From: JBAXPW01 sp037132015
GTDB taxonomy: Bacteria > Patescibacteriota > Microgenomatia > UBA1406 > GWC2-37-13
Direction: 5' to 3'
Assembly: GCA_037132015.1 (NCBI GenBank)
Contig: JBAXPW010000025.1
Span: forward strand, 1 to 20,234
Length of the DNA: 20,234 bases
The position numbers were made by a program, and so were the translations under genes. Positions 14,352 to 20,234 of the stretch are shown here, in pieces. How positions within the stretch are numbered: the stretch's first letter is position 1; the number at the start of each line of letters is the position of its first letter. Under the pieces are notes generated by a model. That model did no database searches and was not told the origin of the DNA. It worked only from the letters and a program-made list of their open reading frames with translations.

Positions 14352-14506
14352 GTAAATGAGGAGATAAAGTAGACGTGGTGTGCTAAGATATTTCTCGTGA
14401 TATGAATTGCGATCAGCATATACCCTCGTAAGCTCTAACTACTCAAATTAATTCGTATTGTGAGTTATGATCGGTATATAAATGCATGCTCAAACTATAA
14501 AGATAG

Positions 14507-14526
14507 ATTCCGACTTTCGTCGGAAT
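14507..14526. repeat. REP/dRS3-like hairpin
   Basis: ATTCCGACTTTCGTCGGAAT is a perfect 8-bp stem with a 4-base loop, TTTC on plus and GAAA (a GNRA tetraloop) on minus, followed by GACA. Its 20-bp outline with ATTCC/GGAAT ends resembles the Neisseria dRS3 repeat and other short palindromic repeats found dispersed in bacterial genomes. It lies 36-55 nt past the prepilin peptidase stop on the minus strand and could also end that transcript, though no T-run follows. The rest of the 14316-14561 gap has only weak imperfect inverted repeats and no ORF. Confidence 0.65.
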
Positions 14527-14561
14527 GACAGAGCACTTTCATAATTCTCATCAATTATTAG

Positions 14562-15404
14562 TTAAAATCCATAAATAGATTTTAAGAAGGTAAGAATGGG
14601 TGATCCACCAAAGAACATGACAACAACTCCAATAATGAGAAATGGACCAAATGCGATCTTACTTTTTAATTTTTTATTTCCAAAAAATATAAGCCCTACC
14701 CCTATAATTGCACCAGTAATAAAAGCGATATAAAGTGCAAATAATCCAGAAATAATTCCAAGGAGAAAACCCATGCCAAAGGCAAATTTTACGTCGCCAA
14801 ATCCCATACCGCGACCTTTTGTGAATAAATAGATAAGAAGTATAGGAGTCATTACTCCGAGTCCTGAAAGTATCTGTATGCCAAAAAATTGGAATGAAGG
14901 ATGTTGTGTGATATGAAGAAAAAAAGAAGCGATTATAAAACTAATTTGCATCTCATCGGGGATGATCTGATATTTGATATCGGCAAAAAAGATCACTATC
15001 AAAATACTCGTGATGATGAGATATATCAATCGTTGAACAATCAGAAGGGGAGAGGAGAAAAGTGTTGTCTGTTGAGTGATATCATAGAGGGCTGATGTAA
15101 ATGTTGGTAATGGTGTAAAATACCAAGTGAGTGCAAAAAAAACGCCCGTAAATAATTCGATAAAGGGATACACCCATGAAAATTTCTTTTTACAATAGCG
15201 ACATTTACCTTTTAGAAAAAGAAATGAAAATAGGGGAATGAGGTCGAATATGCCCAATATATGTTTGCAAGAATCACAATGAGATCTTCCCCTTAGCGTT
15301 TCTTCGTTTGATAATCGATCGGCAAGTACATTTAAGAATGATCCAATAAAAAGTCCTATGATAAAGATAAAAGTGTATTCAAGAATAAATAAAGGGTTTG
15401 GCAT
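14562..15404 (-). CDS. pilD: Prepilin peptidase (type IV prepilin leader peptidase, GxGD aspartic protease)
   Basis: 280 residues, polytopic inner-membrane protein. The N-terminal domain has the two CxxC pairs of bifunctional enzymes, C43/C46 (SHCDSCKH) and C68/C71 (GKCRYCKK), usually a zinc-binding loop linked to N-methylation. Catalytic aspartates are D142 in ADIKYQIIPD and D204 in the GMGFGDVKF motif (GxGD). About eight hydrophobic segments fit the family. It cleaves class III leader peptides from type IV pilins or pseudopilins and methylates the new N-terminus. No pilin-like leader is encoded in this window, so its substrates are elsewhere. The gene follows the LamG gene on the same strand by 68 nt, and the gap carries GTCTAAA repeats. 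A TAGACT made by the repeat lies 7 nt before the ATG and might act as a weak -10. Confidence 0.93.
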   Translation of the reverse strand: MPNPLFILEYTFIFIIGLFIGSFLNVLADRLSNEETLRGRSHCDSCKHILGIFDLIPLFSFLFLKGKCRYCKKKFSWVYPFIELFTGVFFALTWYFTPLPTFTSALYDITQQTTLFSSPLLIVQRLIYLIITSILIVIFFADIKYQIIPDEMQISFIIASFFLHITQHPSFQFFGIQILSGLGVMTPILLIYLFTKGRGMGFGDVKFAFGMGFLLGIISGLFALYIAFITGAIIGVGLIFFGNKKLKSKIAFGPFLIIGVVVMFFGGSPILTFLKSIYGF

Positions 15405-15412
15405 ATGATTAA

Positions 15413-15436
15413 GTCTAAAGTCTAAAGTCTAAAGTC
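15413..15436. repeat. Short GTCTAAA tandem repeat
   Basis: Three perfect GTCTAAA units (15413-15433) plus GTC. The same 7-mer occurs in the longer array at 1534-1672. It sits in the 68-nt gap between the LamG stop and the prepilin peptidase start, ending 8 nt from that start codon. Confidence 0.9.
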
Positions 15437-15472
15437 ATGGACTATTAAAGTGTATCAGAATATTTTTTGAAT

Positions 15473-18400
15473 TTATTGTGCAATACGCATTGTTGCATCA
15501 TCATTCATTGCGGTTTGTACTTGTTGGGGGGTGAGGGCATAAGTATAAATTCGTACATCATCAATCAGTCCCGGAAAATATCCTGTTCCTGCGCTATCTC
15601 TCCCAATATTTACTGGGGTTGTACTTAAACTAGTTATATTATTTGTTCGTGCTACACTCGCAACTTCTTTGCCATTTTGATATGTTTTTAATGTAGTTCC
15701 ATTGTATACACACATAATATGACTCCATGTATTATTGTCTAATGCTATTGTTGATGTCGCTCCTGTTTGCCATGATGCTGAATAAATTTGACAAAGTGGT
15801 TGATTTGATGAATTTGTAGTAAGTCGGAATTCATTTCCTTTATGTATAAGTGTTTTGGATGTTGGAGTTGATGAAGGATTAAACCACCCACCCCAACTTA
15901 CATTGGTATATGTGACGGAGTTAACTCCTATGAGAGCAACGTTGCTTGTGCTGGCATAATCATCTGATCCATCAAAGGCTATTGCATTATTGAGCTTGCC
16001 TGTTGTTCCAGCATTCCATGCTTGAGTAGAGGTACCAGAACTACAGGTTCCCACCGATGTATACGATCCTGTTGCTCCAATTGTGATGGTTGCGTTTCTA
16101 CCGTTTCCTGTAACATCATATGCAGTGGTGCCTTGACATTCGTCAAATCGCCATTGACCTATAGGTTTTCCTCCATTATAATCCCATGCAATTTGAGCTG
16201 GGGTACGTACGTAATTATACATTTTTAATTCATCTATTAAGCCGTCAAAAGATTGATTACCATTAAAATCTCTGCCAATAACGGCATTTCCAGCAGTTGG
16301 AGGTACGCCGTAAAGATTAAAGTCAATGGATGTTTGTTTTACTCCATTAATATAGAAAAAAACATTTTCATTTACATCCCTTGTTACTACAATATGACAC
16401 CACACATTCGCGGTTGGTTTATAACTCGATTTAAAGTCATTCCACATACCAAGAGTACCATTTCCAATTCCGTTTGCAAATTCTACAATCGTACTATTTG
16501 CGGTGCCTGTGTTATTAGTAAGGCCTAATTCGTATTGAGAAAGTCCATTATTTTGATCATAATTTGACACAATATCATACCAACCAGTAGTAGAACTTAC
16601 AGATACCGTAGTTGGTTTTATCCAGACGGAAATAGTCATATCACTAGGTAGATTAAGATTGCTACTACTACCAGATGTTGTTCCTACATATTGTAATGAT
16701 GAAAGGCTGAAATTTAGTGCTGATCCATATTTTCCTTGGCTCCATGATGGTGAATTATATAATGTACCCGTGTTTTTATTTGAACTTATATCATATAGAG
16801 TTGTCCCAGTATTTTCATCAAAATTCCAATATGCGACGGGTGGTGTACATGCCGTTGTATCTCCTGGTACACAAAAACTTCGATCGGATGAATTAGCAAG
16901 TGTTTTTCCGTCTGATTCAGTGGAAAGGGCTCCGAGCACTACTGATTTTCCTCGATTATAATCTACAAGGACTTCATCAGAAGAAAGGGCTCCGCGATAT
17001 ATCTTCATTTCATCTATCGATCCAAGAAATTCATCAGTACCATTTGTATTATTGGCATCACCAATATAAATAGCTCCAGTGTTTGCAAGTGATCCAGTGC
17101 CTGTTAATGACGTTTTACTATCTACTAGTTTTCCATCGATATACAACGATATTGAGGTTGATCCATTTTTAATAGCTGTCAAATAGTGCCATGCGTTGTT
17201 ATCGTATCGAGTAGGGGCATATGTACCAATAGAGTCGATGGGAAAAACACCTGTTCCACTACCAGTTCCAAAAATAATTTTGCCTGTGGCTCCATCCATA
17301 TATATTGTATATCCAGCACTATTTGCCTGCTTGTACAGTATATACTCACTATTTGTAGCGATAGTACTTCTTTTAAACCATGTTGATATTGAAAAACTAT
17401 CAGTTCCAAGAAAATCAAAATCATTATCGTCAGCTCTACTCATTCTCATGCCATCCGCTGAGCCGTTATAAGCGCCATCAAATTTTCCAGCGGTGGTCCA
17501 TGCAGAAGATGAAGAAAGAGTAAGGTCTTTTTGATATATACTTGAATCGTGTGCTGTAGTTCCTATACCATCATCAAATTTCCAATATCCAATGGTAGTG
17601 TTTTCAGTATTACTTGTAATTGATGCCCCACTATTCATATCTTCTAGTATTTGTTTTTGGGTACGAGCGTAATTGTACATGAGGACAGCATCTATTTTCC
17701 CCGTAAACCATGAATCAGGAGCTACTAAATCACTGTATGATCCGATTGATGAATATCCATCAAGTGAAGTTAGTCCAGAGTATGTGCTTGTACTTACATT
17801 TTTCCCATTAAAATATATTGCATAGGTGCCAGAGTTCCATGTCATTCCAACGTAACTCCATGTATTTATGGGAATGACAATTCCAGAATCTATATTTGAA
17901 TTATTTCCGAGACTAATACCTAAGTTTCCTGTAGTTGGCAATCGAGTTAGATAAATGCGATTAGTTTCTCGATTACCTTCAACTATCATTTCATTAGCAG
18001 TTGGTGATGAAACTGTTGGGTATACCCATGCAGATATGCTTCCTGATGTTGCTGATAATCCATTATTTGGATTGATGATGACATTTTGAGAGGATCCGTT
18101 AAATAAAAGTGCTGACCCAAACTTACCAGTAGTCCATGTGGGGCTATTTGATAATGTTCCAGACCAATTATTTCCACTTGAATCATATACTGTGTTTCCA
18201 CTATTTTCGTCAAATTTTAAAAATACAACTGGCTCGGGTGCATAAGTATAAAGCTTAGTCATTTCATCACTTGTTAAAGCTCGATTATAGACTCGATACT
18301 CATCGAGGTAGCCAGTAAATTGATAAGAATATAAATAATTATATCGATCGCCTAAAGTTATTGATGTCCATGTTTCATTATACGATGACATATCATTATC

Positions 18401-20234
18401 AGTAATGATAGTAGATGGTGTGAGTTTTTGATTGTCAATATACAAAGAAATTGAGTTGTCTTCATCTCGAGTAAACACGTAGAAATGCCAATTACCATCT
18501 GTTACTGATGTTCCAGGGGTGTAGATATAATCTTTATAATTATTGCCTGTGCCATTCGCATACACACAGACGCCAATCGTTGTGCCTTCTGTATACAAAC
18601 ATGCACCATTGGTGGATGTATTTCTGGAATCAAATAAGTATGCCAATGTATCTGTAGTTTTGAACCAACCTGAAATGGTCCATCTTTTTGTTGAAGAAAT
18701 TCCAGCAAATGGACCTGATGAGTGTGCTGATCCACCATAATATGAGCCATTACCAAATTTACCAGCTGAAGAAGTTGTATTTGTCCATGCAATATCATTA
18801 TTATTTCCTGAAGAATCACAATTATCATTCACTCCTCCTGAACAGGTGTTTGCAGTGGTTTCATCCATTTTCCAGTATCCAACAAGACCATCTAATAACA
18901 TATTTTTCTTTGATCCGATAGATACTGCTGATCCATAAGAATCTCCTGGTGTATTGTAGAGCATTCGAATTTGTGAAGCTGAGTATTCAGTGTTAAATAT
19001 ACGAAGTTCATCAAAAAAACCTTGACCATAACTTGTTGAAATTTTACCGACAGTAAAGGTAGAAGGAACAACTGCTGTTGCACTAGTAACCGTAACTATT
19101 TGCCATTGGTTGGCAAGTAATGTAGAGGATACTTTTCCATTAACATAAATTGTCGGTGATGTAAATCCGGTAGCAGAAATAGTACCTGAAGATACCTGTA
19201 TATAAGCACTCCCGTTTAAGTCGATAAGGGGTTCTGTTGTTGTAGAAGGGTTGACCCAAAATGAGATAGTTTTAACCGAGTTTAAAGGATTGGTCATAGT
19301 AACGGTTCCATTTGCACCATCTAAATAGAGACATTTATCTGAGATGCAATATTCACTGTTTTTCCATGTAACGCCACCTGTGATTGTTCCAGTGACTCCA
19401 TTTGACTCTTCCTTGACGATTGATCCTGATCCATCATTGAAGTGATATATCGCACGACCCAAATACGAAGAAAGGTCGAGTTCAGTTCCGGGAGTACCAT
19501 GATAGGGTACTTGAAATAAATTCGAGGTTGGATTTGTGGATGGGGCTGATGTATCGGTGTACTCTATAAATATGCGTCCATTTCCACCATTACCACCGCC
19601 AGCTATGTGGTTTCCTGATGTTCCACCAGTACCTCCTAGAGCAGTAACAAGAGATGTCCATGTTCCAGTATCAGTCTGTGTATTAATATAAACTGATCCA
19701 CCTGCACCTCCACCACCTGAAGCTCCACCTGAAGCACTAGCAACGTATCCTGCTGAACCAGTCGCAGTGATAGATCCTGTAGCTGATACAGTAGATGCAC
19801 TTATATAAATAATTCCTCCGCCTGTTCCACCTGCACCACCAGTACCACCAGTAGCCTGTGCGCCACCACCACCACCTCCTCCTCCTGAACCAAAATATAT
19901 CTGAGATGCTGAAGTATTTCCATAAAATCCACCACCACCACCACCACCACTACCAGTTGTGGAAGATCCTCCACCTCCAGAAGCCTGATTTCCACCTGTT
20001 GCAACAGCACCACCTAATCCGTTGGTAGTACAAGTTGTTGATGCTGCTCCATTACTTCCTGCATTACCTCCTGTACCTCCTGCAATAGCTGATGTAGTTG
20101 CACATCCACCACCACCACCACCGCCTTGTACTCCAACAGCTCCACCAGATCCTCCATTGCGACCATTTGTTGAAGTACCATCAATTCCACCTGCACCACC
20201 ACCACCGCCTCCTGCGTGTCCACCACCACCACCA
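15473..20234 (-). CDS. Giant Gly-rich/LamG surface protein, N-terminus beyond the window
   Basis: At least 1586 residues; the frame is open from the right edge (first full codon 20233-20231) to the stop at 15473. Visible residues 1 to about 225 are Gly-rich with runs of 5-6 Gly and short strands (GGIIYISASTVSATGSITA, GGSVYINTQTDTGTW, NGRIFIEY), probably a repetitive beta structure. Six LamG/concanavalin-like domains follow at about 258-429, 450-663, 669-867, 881-1094, 1133-1354 and 1357-1577. Each opens near GYWKFDE or WNFDENTGTT plus YDSSGN, and ends near FxGxIDExxxYNRALTxxQI. A linker with a Cys pair (FCVPGDTTACTPP) separates the fourth and fifth. The chain stops shortly after the last LamG (ATMRIAQ) with no anchor. 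LamG domains usually bind glycans or proteins, so an adhesin is the likely role. An in-frame TTG at 19462 is not the true start. Confidence 0.85.
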   Translation of the reverse strand, partial: GGGGGHAGGGGGGAGGIDGTSTNGRNGGSGGAVGVQGGGGGGGCATTSAIAGGTGGNAGSNGAASTTCTTNGLGGAVATGGNQASGGGGSSTTGSGGGGGGGFYGNTSASQIYFGSGGGGGGGGAQATGGTGGAGGTGGGIIYISASTVSATGSITATGSAGYVASASGGASGGGGAGGSVYINTQTDTGTWTSLVTALGGTGGTSGNHIAGGGNGGNGRIFIEYTDTSAPSTNPTSNLFQVPYHGTPGTELDLSSYLGRAIYHFNDGSGSIVKEESNGVTGTITGGVTWKNSEYCISDKCLYLDGANGTVTMTNPLNSVKTISFWVNPSTTTEPLIDLNGSAYIQVSSGTISATGFTSPTIYVNGKVSSTLLANQWQIVTVTSATAVVPSTFTVGKISTSYGQGFFDELRIFNTEYSASQIRMLYNTPGDSYGSAVSIGSKKNMLLDGLVGYWKMDETTANTCSGGVNDNCDSSGNNNDIAWTNTTSSAGKFGNGSYYGGSAHSSGPFAGISSTKRWTISGWFKTTDTLAYLFDSRNTSTNGACLYTEGTTIGVCVYANGTGNNYKDYIYTPGTSVTDGNWHFYVFTRDEDNSISLYIDNQKLTPSTIITDNDMSSYNETWTSITLGDRYNYLYSYQFTGYLDEYRVYNRALTSDEMTKLYTYAPEPVVFLKFDENSGNTVYDSSGNNWSGTLSNSPTWTTGKFGSALLFNGSSQNVIINPNNGLSATSGSISAWVYPTVSSPTANEMIVEGNRETNRIYLTRLPTTGNLGISLGNNSNIDSGIVIPINTWSYVGMTWNSGTYAIYFNGKNVSTSTYSGLTSLDGYSSIGSYSDLVAPDSWFTGKIDAVLMYNYARTQKQILEDMNSGASITSNTENTTIGYWKFDDGIGTTAHDSSIYQKDLTLSSSSAWTTAGKFDGAYNGSADGMRMSRADDNDFDFLGTDSFSISTWFKRSTIATNSEYILYKQANSAGYTIYMDGATGKIIFGTGSGTGVFPIDSIGTYAPTRYDNNAWHYLTAIKNGSTSISLYIDGKLVDSKTSLTGTGSLANTGAIYIGDANNTNGTDEFLGSIDEMKIYRGALSSDEVLVDYNRGKSVVLGALSTESDGKTLANSSDRSFCVPGDTTACTPPVAYWNFDENTGTTLYDISSNKNTGTLYNSPSWSQGKYGSALNFSLSSLQYVGTTSGSSSNLNLPSDMTISVWIKPTTVSVSSTTGWYDIVSNYDQNNGLSQYELGLTNNTGTANSTIVEFANGIGNGTLGMWNDFKSSYKPTANVWCHIVVTRDVNENVFFYINGVKQTSIDFNLYGVPPTAGNAVIGRDFNGNQSFDGLIDELKMYNYVRTPAQIAWDYNGGKPIGQWRFDECQGTTAYDVTGNGRNATITIGATGSYTSVGTCSSGTSTQAWNAGTTGKLNNAIAFDGSDDYASTSNVALIGVNSVTYTNVSWGGWFNPSSTPTSKTLIHKGNEFRLTTNSSNQPLCQIYSASWQTGATSTIALDNNTWSHIMCVYNGTTLKTYQNGKEVASVARTNNITSLSTTPVNIGRDSAGTGYFPGLIDDVRIYTYALTPQQVQTAMNDDATMRIAQ

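Noticed and set aside
14416..14479. Imperfect inverted repeats (ATATACC/GGTATAT and TAACT/AGTTA) as a possible small RNA
   Set aside because: Pairing is short and broken in AT-rich DNA, with no promoter-terminator pair to support an RNA gene.
19462..19462. TTG at 19462 as start of the LamG protein
   Set aside because: The frame continues upstream without a stop into the Gly-rich region to the window edge, and there is no signal peptide at this point.
19801..20232. Val/Gln/Glu-rich minus-strand frames in the Gly-rich DNA
   Set aside because: They are out-of-frame readings of GGT/GGA repeats; the true frame is continuous with the LamG domains.

Overview
The window is AT-rich and dense with genes. 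It most resembles a genome of the Candidate Phyla Radiation (Patescibacteria), and within that the Microgenomates side is my best guess. That placement is inference: it rests on surface-protein families I associate with this group. They are a DUF11-like protein with a Pro/Thr linker, WxL-like proteins paired with DUF916-like membrane proteins, a tail-fibre-like protein with GNVGIGTT repeats, a LytR_C membrane protein and a giant Gly-rich/LamG protein. No 16S rRNA or marker gene is present to confirm it. The standard bacterial code fits: UGA ends genes at 3782-3784 and 5213-5215.

Layout. (1) 1-1699: a short structured intergenic region, an M16 zinc peptidase (+), then a tandem array of GTTATAAA and GTCWRAA units. 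(2) 1700-3784: a secreted or membrane-anchored multidomain surface protein (+), converging tail to tail on the next block. (3) 9334 down to 3789 (-): a six-gene block. It starts with a winged-helix protein on a Fic-like scaffold that lacks the catalytic motif. Two consecutive pairs follow, each a WxL-like secreted protein and a DUF916-like membrane protein. A small anchored cupredoxin-like protein ends the block. This resembles the Firmicutes Csc (WxL/DUF916) cell-surface complexes, but with a duplicated module and a different regulator. (4) 9521-13736 (+): a phage-tail-fibre-like surface protein diverging from the regulator, then a LytR_C membrane protein. (5) 20234 down to 13737 (-): a giant Gly-rich protein with six LamG-like domains that runs off the right edge, a prepilin peptidase, and nucleoside diphosphate kinase, whose terminator lies inside the converging LytR_C gene.

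How they may work together. Nearly everything except ndk concerns the cell envelope: export, anchoring, adhesion and processing of surface proteins. The WxL-like and DUF916-like pairs could form surface complexes held at the membrane by the DUF916 partner. The tail-like and LamG proteins look like adhesins. The prepilin peptidase implies type IV pilin or pseudopilin processing, with the pilins encoded elsewhere.

Expression signals. Many genes have a -10-like hexamer only 6-9 nt before the start codon, which predicts leaderless mRNAs. Genes inside the operon start by stop/start overlap (TAATG, TAATATG). Several promoters are of the extended -10 type (TGnTATAAT). Apparent starts of four long frames (9473, 8389, 12885, 19462) were corrected.
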